A stretch of 64,000 bases of DNA from Algoriphagus iocasae (GTDB lineage: Bacteria; Bacteroidota; Bacteroidia; Cytophagales; Cyclobacteriaceae). This document shows, one piece after another, positions 8,763 to 17,154 of the stretch (position 1 is the first letter of the stretch; each line of letters starts with the position of its first letter). The DNA lies in contig NZ_JACIJO010000003.1 of the NCBI RefSeq assembly GCF_014206875.1, forward strand, positions 1 to 64,000. Direction: 5' to 3'. A program made the position numbers and the translations under genes. Below the pieces are notes generated by a model that had not been told where the DNA came from, made no database searches, and was given only the letters and a program-made list of their open reading frames with translations.

Positions 8763-9467
8763 ATGCTTTGGACTGCTTTTTTATTAGGATTCCTAGGTTC
8801 CTTCCATTGTGTTGGAATGTGTGGCCCTATTACCTTGGCAGTTGGAGGAGTGAATAAAAATAAGTTCCTCGGAAATAAGATTCTATATCATTTTGGAAGA
8901 AGCTTCACCTATGCAATGCTAGGACTTGTTGTGGGAAGTTTGGGTTTTTCTTTGGCCTTGGCGGGAGTACAGCAAGGTCTTTCCATTGGAATGGGAATTC
9001 TGATTTTGGTTTTAGCGATTAGTTTTAAAAACTCAGAAAGAATATTGTCCATCTCCTTTTTTTCAAAGTTTGTAAACTGGATCAAGCAAACCTTAGGGAA
9101 ACAACTTAGATCTGGAAAACCAATAGCATATTTTACCACTGGATTGGTCAATGGCCTTTTGCCTTGTGGGATGGTATACATGGCTTTGGTGGCAGCATTG
9201 GCATTACAAAGCCCATTTTTGGGAGCGACTTATATGTTTTTCTTTGGAATGGGGACCGTTCCTTTATTGCTGGCTTTGATGATATCTGGAAATTTTTTTT
9301 CCATAGTCAAAAGAGAAAAAATCCAATCAGCAATTCCATATTTAGGTGCACTGATTGGAATTATATTCATTTTTAGAGGATTAGGGCTTGGTCTTGGTGG
9401 ATTCAGCCCCGATCTGGAAATGTTCAATTATGGTTCCGAACAGGTAGAAATTACCATGTGTCGTTAA
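8763..9467 (+). CDS. sulfite exporter TauE/SafE-like (DsbD-TM-like) membrane protein of the cco cluster
   Basis: A 234-residue protein with about six transmembrane helices. The first carries FHCVGMCGP, and a matching half begins with NGLLPCGMVY near residue 134, giving the Cys-containing inverted-repeat layout of the DsbD/CcdA-like branch of this superfamily. Members sit at the end of many Bacteroidota and epsilonproteobacterial cco operons. They are thought to help copper or redox delivery during cbb3 assembly; the exact substrate is not known from sequence. It starts one base after ccoH. Its stop codon overlaps the hemN stop on the other strand by 4 bases. Confidence 0.85.
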   Translation: MLWTAFLLGFLGSFHCVGMCGPITLAVGGVNKNKFLGNKILYHFGRSFTYAMLGLVVGSLGFSLALAGVQQGLSIGMGILILVLAISFKNSERILSISFFSKFVNWIKQTLGKQLRSGKPIAYFTTGLVNGLLPCGMVYMALVAALALQSPFLGATYMFFFGMGTVPLLLALMISGNFFSIVKREKIQSAIPYLGALIGIIFIFRGLGLGLGGFSPDLEMFNYGSEQVEITMCR

Positions 9468-10822
9468 ATAGCTTTGCTAAACATGCTTTTTTGGGATTTA
9501 TTGGCCTGAAGCCTAAGGTCTAATTGCATGCAGATATTTCTGATTACGGCATTCCCATTTTCTGAAACCTGAATAGTCTGCCCTTTCATTTTTAGAAGAC
9601 CTTCCCATTCCATCTCTTTTAAATTGAAGAATTGACGTTCCCCTAATTGTTCCCAAATCTCCAGAGGGACCATTGCAAATTGACGACAAATCAAATCCAT
9701 GATTAATTCTCTGACTTGAATATCATCCTCAGATAATTGATGGCCTTTTATGATGCTCCAGTTTCCGGAATTGATAGATTCTTTATAGGCCTCAATATTT
9801 TTTTCATTTTGGGCATAACCCAGATGGATGTCACTGATGCTGCTAGCTCCTAATCCTATCAGAATTTTAGATGGAGAAGTGGTGTATCCCATGAAATTTC
9901 GATGCAGACTTCCTTCACGTTTCGCAATATTGAGCGGATCATTTGGCTGTGCAAAGTGATCCATTCCCACCTCTTCGTAACCTAGTTTGAGTAATTGTTT
10001 CTTGCCAAATTCATATAATTCCCTCTTTTTTAAATCAGTTGGTAAGAAGGATTCGAAACTTTTTTGAGCTGGAAAAGCGCTAGGTAAATGGGCATATGAA
10101 TAAAATGCAATTCTGTCTGGTTTCAGAGATGCCACTTTTTTGAAAGTATCTCCAAGGGTTTCTAAGGTCTGATGCGGGAGGCCGTAAATAAGATCAAAAT
10201 TAACGGATGTGTAGCCTGATTTTCTGGCATTTTCTGTTGCTTCAATTACCTTACTCAATGGCTGAATTCTATGGATTGCTTGCTGGACTTTTGGGTCAAA
10301 ATCCTGAATTCCATAGCTGACACGATCAAAGCCTAATTGATTTAGCGTTTGTAGATGTTGTAAGAAGGTGTTATTTGGATGACCTTCAAAACTAAACTCA
10401 GCGTCTTCCATGACTTCTGAACTTTCGATGATCTGTCTCAAGAAATAAGAGAAAGATTCTGGTTTAAAAAATGTAGGTGTTCCTCCTCCCAAGTGAATTC
10501 CAGCAAGCTTTGGCTTGGTGCCAAAAAGCTCCAAGTATTTGTTCCACTCAAGTAGAATCGCATCTAAATATGGGATTTCGACCGAATGGTTTTTAGTGAT
10601 TCGTTTATTACAACCACAGTAAGAACAAAGACTTTCACAATAGGGTAAGTGGATATAAAGGGTGATCCCTTCTGATTCACCAAATTGTTGAAATGCGGAT
10701 TTTACTAAATTTTTCCAGCTCTCCTCGTTGAGGTTGTTTTCCCAAAAAGGCACAGTCGGGTAAGAAGTATATCTTGGTGCCGGTTGATTGTACTTTTGAA
10801 TTAATTCTGGTGATAGTGCCAT
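9464..10822 (-). CDS. hemN: oxygen-independent coproporphyrinogen III oxidase HemN
   Basis: A 452-residue radical SAM enzyme that decarboxylates coproporphyrinogen III to protoporphyrinogen IX without O2. The SAM-cluster motif is C62xxxC66xxC69, followed by C71. The upstream YTSYPTVPFW is the HemN family signature that separates it from HemW. GGGTPTFF and the C-terminal HemN domain are present. It converges on the cco cluster and is preceded by an FNR-like palindrome, which fits a role in making haem for cbb3 oxidase when oxygen is low. The upstream VWA gene is on the same strand, 113 bases away, but hemN appears to have its own promoter. Confidence 0.95.
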   Translation of the reverse strand: MALSPELIQKYNQPAPRYTSYPTVPFWENNLNEESWKNLVKSAFQQFGESEGITLYIHLPYCESLCSYCGCNKRITKNHSVEIPYLDAILLEWNKYLELFGTKPKLAGIHLGGGTPTFFKPESFSYFLRQIIESSEVMEDAEFSFEGHPNNTFLQHLQTLNQLGFDRVSYGIQDFDPKVQQAIHRIQPLSKVIEATENARKSGYTSVNFDLIYGLPHQTLETLGDTFKKVASLKPDRIAFYSYAHLPSAFPAQKSFESFLPTDLKKRELYEFGKKQLLKLGYEEVGMDHFAQPNDPLNIAKREGSLHRNFMGYTTSPSKILIGLGASSISDIHLGYAQNEKNIEAYKESINSGNWSIIKGHQLSEDDIQVRELIMDLICRQFAMVPLEIWEQLGERQFFNLKEMEWEGLLKMKGQTIQVSENGNAVIRNICMQLDLRLQANKSQKSMFSKAI

Positions 10823-10890
10823 TCCTTTTTTCTTTACACAAAAGTGTGCTGAAAAGGGTTGACTTTTAGTGATCAGAGTAAGCCAAAATC

Positions 10891-10904
10891 CTGATTAAAA
10901 TCAG
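10891..10904 (-). promoter_or_regulatory. FNR/CRP-family operator before hemN
   Basis: CTGAT-TAAA-ATCAG is a perfect inverted repeat with the FNR half-site core TGAT/ATCA and 4-nt spacing. It lies about 75 nt upstream of the hemN start codon. A weak -7-like box on the minus strand (CACTTTTG, plus-strand 10839-10846) would put it near -61, the class I position. The shared motif ties hemN to the cco genes. Confidence 0.55.
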
Positions 10905-10935
10905 GTTTGAATTGAAATAGCTTGTCCCTGAGCTG

Positions 10936-11979
10936 TTAATCCAATAGGAAGTTGTTAAGGAAACTGCTTTTGAGAAGTAACCAAACAAAGAATAAAAGCA
11001 TGGCCCAGAAAAGGTAGATCCGATAATAATCTGAGGTTTCCTTGTATCTGTTTTCAAGGATTTCTGCTTTTTCCAAGGTATCAATTCTCTCGAAAATGTT
11101 ATTTAATGTTCCTCCATCTGCAGCTCTAAAAAATTCCCCATTTCCGATTTTGGCAATTTCTCTTAAAGTCGTTTCATCTAAATAGCTTTCTACCATTTGA
11201 GGTCTGCCAAAGAAATCTGTTCCGTAAGGCACCATACCGTCTTTGCCAACGGCGATTGTATAGATTTTAATATCCAAAGCAGAAGCTAGTTCCGCAGCGA
11301 AAAGAGGATCTACATTTCCTGCATTGCTTTCCCCGTCACTAAGCAAAATCAGAACTTTGGATGCTGATTCCGATTCTTTCATCCTGTTGGTAGCAGAGGC
11401 AATGGCTGAGCCGATCGCAGTTCCTTTTGCTTCCATCATATTAAATGAAATGTCATTGATCAGTTCGGTAAGAAGCTTGTAATCATTGGTCAAAGGAGCC
11501 AAAGAATAAGCCTCCCCGGCAAAAACCACCATCCCGATTCTGTCTCCAAAACGCCCATTTATAAAGTCCACGGCGGTAGCTTTTGCAGCTTCTAATCTAT
11601 TAGGAGTAAAATCCTGAAGATCCATTGATTCGGAAATATCCATCACCAATACGATGTCGATACCTTCTGTAAATTGTTCTACACGCTCATTGCTTCGCTG
11701 TGGCCTTGCCAAAGCAATTACGATCATTACTACAGAAAGGAAGAAAAATCCAGTTGGAATTAACCTTAAATAAGTCCAAGGATTGTTTTTAGCGGCTCTT
11801 TTTGGAAGTGAAAGTTCGAGAACAGGATTTTTTAGAAACTTGACGAATTTCCTGAAAAGCATCAACGCAGGAATGATCCACAATAAGTTTAAAGCCCAAA
11901 GATTTGCCCATTCATAAGTCTGAAAGGTCTCTGGCAAAAACCATGACATGCTAAAAAACTCAGCTAGTTGCTCTTGCAT
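10936..11979 (-). CDS. VWA domain membrane protein, BatA-like
   Basis: A 347-residue inner-membrane protein with helices near residues 29-45 and 73-91, a von Willebrand A domain and a C-terminal helix (about 320-340). The metal-ion-dependent adhesion site is intact (D114-I-S116-E-S118). This is the layout of BatA/BatB (aerotolerance operon) proteins. It follows the BatD-like gene with a 20-base overlap; an in-frame Met at residue 11 would remove most of this overlap and may be the true start. Bat clusters are thought to work with a MoxR AAA ATPase in envelope protein maturation; the mechanism is unsettled. Confidence 0.88.
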   Translation of the reverse strand: MQEQLAEFFSMSWFLPETFQTYEWANLWALNLLWIIPALMLFRKFVKFLKNPVLELSLPKRAAKNNPWTYLRLIPTGFFFLSVVMIVIALARPQRSNERVEQFTEGIDIVLVMDISESMDLQDFTPNRLEAAKATAVDFINGRFGDRIGMVVFAGEAYSLAPLTNDYKLLTELINDISFNMMEAKGTAIGSAIASATNRMKESESASKVLILLSDGESNAGNVDPLFAAELASALDIKIYTIAVGKDGMVPYGTDFFGRPQMVESYLDETTLREIAKIGNGEFFRAADGGTLNNIFERIDTLEKAEILENRYKETSDYYRIYLFWAMLLFFVWLLLKSSFLNNFLLD

Positions 11980-12856
11980 GTTTTATCTCGTTTAGTTTTT
12001 CCAAATGCTTTTCTTTTGCTACCTGCAGTAAATAAGTGGTAGCCTCCTCACTTTTTTCAGACCCTCCAGCATAGATGATCAAGTCAATTGACCTCAATGC
12101 TTTAAATACTTTTGGATCTTTTAAGTTTTCACCGATTTCACTGGATGTCCATTCTTGAAAAGGCAGATTGGTCAAACTTTCCATATAGGATTTCCACAGA
12201 CCCTGTACCTGATCAGCCAGTTCCAAAGTAGGACTTTGAGCAAGGAGAGCTGTTTGTTTAGTCCATTTTTTCTCAAACTGATTCCAACGTCTTTTCTGGT
12301 TTCTGTCTTTCCACATTCGTTTGATGCGATCCGCAAACAAGACGTAAAACACGAGTAATACCAGTATTATTCCACCTAGCAATACGCCAACTACCATCCA
12401 ATTAAATTCTTTTTCCAGTGGCTGGTACACATTGTTTTCCTGAAATGTCGGTTGCTCTGGAATGCTGTCCAAAGTCAATTTCAATTTGAGTTCAGCCTCT
12501 AATGGGTAGTGGGTAATGCTGTCATATCTCGAAACCTCATAAACCGGCAAGGTTAAGAAAACACTTGGTTCGAGAGAGAAATTGGATATATAGTAAATGG
12601 AACTGTCACTGGTAATTCCCTCGGTCGTATTGGAAATAAAGGTTTTCTTTTCCAACAATACCAAAGGGGAGTAGTCAAAAAGAGAGTCTGGGAAAATCAG
12701 CTGTTTTTGCTCTGGATAGGTTGCTTTTAAAACATATCCTACACGTTCTCCTAGCATTGCGGAATCCTGGAGAAAATAACCATCTACTTTGACTTCTTGA
12801 GCCAGAGAAAGAAAAGGAATGAAAAATAAAAGAAGGACTGATTTAATTTTACCCAC
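11960..12856 (-). CDS. BatD-like secreted/membrane protein of the Bat cluster
   Basis: A 298-residue protein with an N-terminal signal peptide (about residues 1-19, ending SLAQ), a beta-rich periplasmic part, one transmembrane helix (about 155-175) and a basic cytoplasmic part of about 120 residues. No catalytic motif is visible. Its place between DUF58 and VWA genes and its topology resemble BatD or DUF4381 proteins, the usual middle partners of such clusters. It overlaps the DUF58 gene by 8 bases and the VWA gene by 20, so the three are co-translated. The family call is from context and shape. Confidence 0.7.
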   Translation of the reverse strand: MGKIKSVLLLFFIPFLSLAQEVKVDGYFLQDSAMLGERVGYVLKATYPEQKQLIFPDSLFDYSPLVLLEKKTFISNTTEGITSDSSIYYISNFSLEPSVFLTLPVYEVSRYDSITHYPLEAELKLKLTLDSIPEQPTFQENNVYQPLEKEFNWMVVGVLLGGIILVLLVFYVLFADRIKRMWKDRNQKRRWNQFEKKWTKQTALLAQSPTLELADQVQGLWKSYMESLTNLPFQEWTSSEIGENLKDPKVFKALRSIDLIIYAGGSEKSEEATTYLLQVAKEKHLEKLNEIKHARATS

Positions 12857-13727
12857 GTTTCATTCTTTTATTTCGGTACTTGAATAATTCTAAAAGTGGA
12901 GCAACAATATCCTGAGAGGTGTCTATGCTCAGATAATTGATCTGATTCTTCTTGCAGATTTCTTTCAGATTTTCACGCTCTGTGGTAAAAGTTTCTGATA
13001 TCTTTTTTGAGAAACTTCCAAATGCGGTATTTACCCAAGTGGTCTTTCCACGCTCTTTATCATAAATCGGAATGATTCCCAATGCAGGCAAAGCGGATTC
13101 TCTTGGATCAGTAAGTTGGATTGCGACGAGATCGTGTCTTTCAGCCAAAGCTCGGAATGGTCTTTCATACCCTTCATCGATAAAATCAGAAATCACAATT
13201 ATGACGCTTCTTTTTTTGATCAGGTTGAGGGCGAATGTAAACATCGAATTCAAATCTGTTTTCATCGATTTGTTTTCATGTTCAAAAATACCTCTGATCA
13301 TTTTTACTCCCTGTTTCGGACCTTTTGCAGGTAAAATCAGGTTTTCTTTTTGATCTGAATAACTGATCAGTGCAACCTGACTTCCATCAAAAACTCCTGC
13401 AAGAGTTAAAACCCCCGCAATGATTTTTCCTTGGTCGATCTTTTTGTTTCCTACCTGACCAATATCCTGACTGCCGCTAATATCCAATAAGAAATAAACG
13501 CATTGATCTTTATCCTCCCGAAATGTCTTTACAAATGTTCCATGACCCTTTGCAGAAACTTTCCACTCGATCGTTCTGACGTCATCTCCGTATTGGTAAG
13601 GACGCAAATCATCGAATTCCAAACCAGAACCTTTAAACAGAGATTGGTATTCTCCTTGCAGGTGATTGTTGGCCACCTTTCGGATCATGATCTCGTATTT
13701 TCTAAGTTTACTGAATAGTTGATTCAT
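12849..13727 (-). CDS. DUF58 domain-containing protein
   Basis: A 292-residue cytoplasmic protein. The DUF58 signature is clear: a GLEFDDLRPYQYGDDVRTIE segment (about residues 35-54) followed by W and basic residues. Then comes a VWA-like fold beginning with FLLDISGSQD, which has DISGS in place of the classical DxSxS. It is the first gene of a three-gene cluster, with an 8-base overlap to the next. In most genomes a MoxR AAA+ ATPase lies just upstream; here the upstream neighbour is an unrelated divergent gene (13834). The MoxR partner must be elsewhere or absent. Confidence 0.9.
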   Translation of the reverse strand: MNQLFSKLRKYEIMIRKVANNHLQGEYQSLFKGSGLEFDDLRPYQYGDDVRTIEWKVSAKGHGTFVKTFREDKDQCVYFLLDISGSQDIGQVGNKKIDQGKIIAGVLTLAGVFDGSQVALISYSDQKENLILPAKGPKQGVKMIRGIFEHENKSMKTDLNSMFTFALNLIKKRSVIIVISDFIDEGYERPFRALAERHDLVAIQLTDPRESALPALGIIPIYDKERGKTTWVNTAFGSFSKKISETFTTERENLKEICKKNQINYLSIDTSQDIVAPLLELFKYRNKRMKRG

Positions 13728-13821
13728 TTCGGGTGATTTGAACTGGCTAAGTTAAATTACATGGTTGAATTATAAAATTTGTCTTATAGGAAGGGTAGAG
13801 AATTTTTCAGTTAAAAAACCA

Positions 13822-13829
13822 TAATTTTG
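13822..13829 (+). promoter_or_regulatory. Bacteroidota -7 promoter element, leaderless start
   Basis: TAATTTTG fits TAnnTTTG exactly and ends only 4 nt before the GTG start at 13834. Transcription would begin at or within a few bases of the start codon. A clear -33 TTG is not seen. Confidence 0.5.
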
Positions 13830-13833
13830 CGAC

Positions 13834-14193
13834 GTGAATAGATTATTAATCATTTGTGCCAGCATCTTCTTGCTAAGCGGATGTAAAGAAAACAATAAAC
13901 CAGAAGGTCTTCTAGATGAAGAGAAGATGGTTGAAGTTCTGATAGATATACAATTAACGGAAGGAATCACTAGTGCAATCCCTGTTTCTTACGATTCTTC
14001 TCAGGTTTTATATAAACTCCTAGAAAAAGAAGTATTCGCAAAACATCAAGTTGATGATTCAGTTTTCACTGAGAGTTTGCGGTATTATTTACAATTTCCA
14101 GGTGTAATGGATGAAATGTATTCAAGGATATTAGATTCTTTAGCCGCAAAAGAAACTTCTGGAATACAAAAAGATCAAGGAGAAATTTTCTAA
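13834..14193 (+). CDS. DUF4296 domain lipoprotein
   Basis: A 119-residue secreted lipoprotein. Its signal peptide ends in a lipobox, LLSGC (Cys at about residue 17). The mature part has the helical EEKMVEVLIDIQLTEG segment and a C-terminal helix with YSRILDSL, both typical of DUF4296, a Bacteroidota family of unknown function. It starts with GTG; no alternative Met lies upstream in frame. The stop codon overlaps the mutS2 ATG by one base (TAATG), so the two are translationally coupled, as in many Bacteroidota genomes. Confidence 0.85.
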   Translation: MNRLLIICASIFLLSGCKENNKPEGLLDEEKMVEVLIDIQLTEGITSAIPVSYDSSQVLYKLLEKEVFAKHQVDDSVFTESLRYYLQFPGVMDEMYSRILDSLAAKETSGIQKDQGEIF

Positions 14194-16580
14194 TGTTATA
14201 CCCCGCTAATTTAGAGCAAAAAATAAATTTTGTAAAAGTAAAAGAGCTTCTCAAAGAAGAATGTACATCTCCTTTGGGGATGAGTTTTGTTGATAAAATT
14301 GCTTTTTCATCTGACATCAATCTGGTCAATAAACTACTTGACCAAACGGATGAATTTTATAAAATACTAATATCTGGAGAGGCTTTTCCTTCGTCCAATT
14401 TTACCAACCTTCATCCTTATCTCGAAAAAGCAAAACTTGAGGGAGCACACTTGGATCAAGAGGATTTTCATGAGGTGAAATTGTCTCTTTCCACCTTGAG
14501 AGGTTGTATATCATTCTTTCAGAAATTCGGTGAGGAATATCCGGCATTAAGTCAATTGCTCGGATTGTTGATTGATTTGGATTTGTCTTTACTCAAGGCA
14601 ATCGAACAAATCATCGATGAAAAAGGAAAGATCAGAAGCAATGCAAGTAGAGATCTCCAACTGATCCGAAATCAGATAATTTTTGAAGAGGGCAGGCTTC
14701 GTAAAGTCATGGATAGGATCTTTAAGGAGGCGCGGGCAAAAGGCTTGACCCCTGAAGATTCTGGAATGACCATCCGTGGAGGAAGAATGGTGATTCCTAT
14801 AGCTGCAGAAAACAAGCGTAAACTCAGAGGGTTTATCCATGACGAATCTGCAACTGGGCAAACTGTTTTTATGGAGCCGGAGGAGGCATTAGATATCAAT
14901 AATGAAATCCGGGATTTGGAGTATATGGAGCGGAGAGAAATTATCAAAATTCTCACCCAGCTGACAGATAAACTCCGACCTGCCATTCCTGCTCTTCGTA
15001 AGGCGACGAATTATTTGGGATTAATGGATTTTATCCGTGCCAAAGCAAAATTTGCCCAGAAAACAGAAAGTGTCAAGCCTGAAATTACCAAGGAAAGACA
15101 ATTGACCTGGACAAGAGCGAGGCATCCGATTTTGGAGATGGCGTTAAAGTCACAAGGAAAGAAAATTACTCCTCTGGATGTGAAATTGGGAGGACATGAG
15201 CGACTGCTTGTGATTTCCGGTCCAAATGCCGGGGGTAAATCTGTGACTTTGAAAACTGTCGCACTCCTTCAATACATGCTTCAATGCGGGATTTTGATCC
15301 CTGTCCATCCTGATTCTAAAAGTTCCTTGTTCGACAATTTCTTCATCGATATCGGAGATGAACAAAATCTGGAAAATGATCTAAGTACTTACAGCTCTCA
15401 TTTGATGAGCATGAAGCATTTTACTCAATTTGCTAATAGAAGGACCATTCTTTTTATAGATGAGTTTGGTACCGGTACCGAACCTCAGTTTGGGGGTGCG
15501 ATCGCTGAGTCGATTTTGTTAGCATTAAATAAGCAAGCTGCGTACGGCATCGTGACTACTCACTATGGTAATTTGAAGCAAATTGCCAATAAAAACCAAG
15601 GTTTGGTTAATGGGGCGATGCGTTATGATGTGGACAAATTGGAGCCCATGTACCAACTTGAAATCGGGAAACCAGGATCTTCTTTCGCTCTGGAGATTGC
15701 TTCCAAAATTGGTATTTCTAAAGAAATTCTTCAGTATGCCAAAGATAATATTGGTGAGGAGAGAGTTAGATATGATCGACTTTTGACTCAATTGGAGAAT
15801 GAGAAAAACCAGTACACTTCTCTTTTGGCTGATGCCAAAGCAAAAGAAAGACTACTGAAAACTAGGCTTAAGGAATACAATGAGTTGAAAGAAACCCTTG
15901 AGTTGACCAAAAAACGGTATCTCCAGGAAGCTAAATTGGAAGCCAAGGCTTTATTAGATCAGACGAATAAGAAAATTGAATCTACGATTAGACAAATCAA
16001 AGAGGATAAAGCCGATAAAGAAACTACCAAAAGGGCTCGCCAGGAACTTGAGGAATTTAAACAGGAAGTGAAGCCTGAGAAATTGGCTGTCAAGGATCCT
16101 GAGATTGTAGTAATTGGTGGGAAGATTAGCGAGGGTGATTGGGTAAGATTAAAAGATAATGGGGCTGTAGCTCAAGTGCTTCAGATTAAAAATAAAGAAG
16201 TCGAAATTTCCATCGGGGAGCTTAAGTCCAATGTGAAACTTTCCAGATTGGAAAAGATATCTCAAACTCAAGTCAAAAAAGAATTGAAGTCAGTATCTAA
16301 AAGAAGTGGGTATAATACCAACGAAAAACTGATGGACTTTTCTCCAAACTTAGACTTAAGAGGGAAAAGAGGAGAAGAGGTTTTGTCGATGATCCAGACT
16401 TTTGTGGATGAAGGCTTTATGTTTGGAGTAAAAGACCTAAGGATTGTCCACGGAAAAGGAGATGGGATTTTAAGGGATATTACCAGAAACCTACTTAGAA
16501 ATATGCCTCAAGTTGGCAAAATGGAGGATGAACATGCAGATAGAGGTGGAGCTGGGGTGACTTTGGTGAAGTTAAAATAA
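14193..16580 (+). CDS. mutS2: endonuclease MutS2
   Basis: A 795-residue MutS-family ATPase with a C-terminal Smr domain. The MutS core has Walker A GPNAGGKS (about residues 342-349), Walker B with ILFIDEFGTGTEP, and the HYGNLKQIA segment. A long coiled coil (about 520-640) leads to a KOW-like segment and the Smr nuclease domain (about 715-795) with LDLRGKRGEE and HGKG. It lacks the N-terminal mismatch-recognition domain of MutS1. MutS2 proteins suppress recombination or act on stalled, collided ribosomes; which role applies here cannot be told from sequence. A bidirectional terminator follows. Confidence 0.95.
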   Translation: MLYPANLEQKINFVKVKELLKEECTSPLGMSFVDKIAFSSDINLVNKLLDQTDEFYKILISGEAFPSSNFTNLHPYLEKAKLEGAHLDQEDFHEVKLSLSTLRGCISFFQKFGEEYPALSQLLGLLIDLDLSLLKAIEQIIDEKGKIRSNASRDLQLIRNQIIFEEGRLRKVMDRIFKEARAKGLTPEDSGMTIRGGRMVIPIAAENKRKLRGFIHDESATGQTVFMEPEEALDINNEIRDLEYMERREIIKILTQLTDKLRPAIPALRKATNYLGLMDFIRAKAKFAQKTESVKPEITKERQLTWTRARHPILEMALKSQGKKITPLDVKLGGHERLLVISGPNAGGKSVTLKTVALLQYMLQCGILIPVHPDSKSSLFDNFFIDIGDEQNLENDLSTYSSHLMSMKHFTQFANRRTILFIDEFGTGTEPQFGGAIAESILLALNKQAAYGIVTTHYGNLKQIANKNQGLVNGAMRYDVDKLEPMYQLEIGKPGSSFALEIASKIGISKEILQYAKDNIGEERVRYDRLLTQLENEKNQYTSLLADAKAKERLLKTRLKEYNELKETLELTKKRYLQEAKLEAKALLDQTNKKIESTIRQIKEDKADKETTKRARQELEEFKQEVKPEKLAVKDPEIVVIGGKISEGDWVRLKDNGAVAQVLQIKNKEVEISIGELKSNVKLSRLEKISQTQVKKELKSVSKRSGYNTNEKLMDFSPNLDLRGKRGEEVLSMIQTFVDEGFMFGVKDLRIVHGKGDGILRDITRNLLRNMPQVGKMEDEHADRGGAGVTLVKLK

Positions 16581-16612
16581 AAAAAGAGGGACTTTCAAGT
16601 TCCTCTTTTTTT
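16581..16612. terminator. bidirectional terminator between mutS2 and a lipoprotein gene
   Basis: A-rich/T-rich flanked hairpin: GAGGGACTT (16586-16594) pairs with AAGTTCCTC (16597-16605), with five A before and seven T after. It serves mutS2 on the plus strand and the convergent gene ending at 16618 on the minus strand. Confidence 0.85.
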
Positions 16613-16617
16613 GTTGG

Positions 16618-17094
16618 TTATTTTTTCAATAAGTCAAATTCGTAATTGCCGACGACTGCATTTGTTCGTCCGCCAGGCAAAGGAATAGAAAAGAGTAATT
16701 TTAGATTATCACCTGTTCTGGTATAAGAAATCTCTCTATCAGAAGCAGGATTTGTTCCGCTCAAAGTGATTTTATCATAATTAGTTCCAACAAATGACCA
16801 AGTACCTGCATTAGTGAAAAGGTCATTGCTGTTTTTGCTCGTGTACGTTTTGGAACTGGAATTGGCACTCAAAGTCAACTCAAAAGTACTATACAAATCT
16901 GTGACAGCTGTTCCATCTTTTATCACAGCTCCACCTCCAGAAACAGACCAAGTCAAAGTTCCTGTCCCAGTCAAAGCTTCTATTGCTAATTCTTCTTCAG
17001 ACTTTTGAACAGGATCAGGGTCATCGTTCCAGCATCCTTGTAAAAAAGCAGAAGAAAGTAAAATGGCTAGAAGAATGATTTTTGAGGACTTCAT
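16618..17094 (-). CDS. hypothetical lipoprotein, beta-rich
   Basis: A 158-residue lipoprotein with a signal peptide ending FLQGC (Cys about residue 21). After an acidic linker the mature part is Ser/Thr/Gly-rich and likely an all-beta barrel or sandwich (segments such as GTLTWSVSGGG, YDKITLSGT, ISYTRTGDNLKL). This recalls lipocalin-like lipoproteins of Bacteroidota, but I do not recognise a specific family. It lies downstream of the lpx operon on the same strand with a 60-base gap and shares a bidirectional terminator with mutS2. Probably anchored to the outer membrane; function unknown. Confidence 0.8.
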   Translation of the reverse strand: MKSSKIILLAILLSSAFLQGCWNDDPDPVQKSEEELAIEALTGTGTLTWSVSGGGAVIKDGTAVTDLYSTFELTLSANSSSKTYTSKNSNDLFTNAGTWSFVGTNYDKITLSGTNPASDREISYTRTGDNLKLLFSIPLPGGRTNAVVGNYEFDLLKK

Positions 17095-17154
17095 ATAAAA
17101 TGTATTAAATCAAATATGGGACTAAATATACACAAGTATACTCAAACCAAAAGG

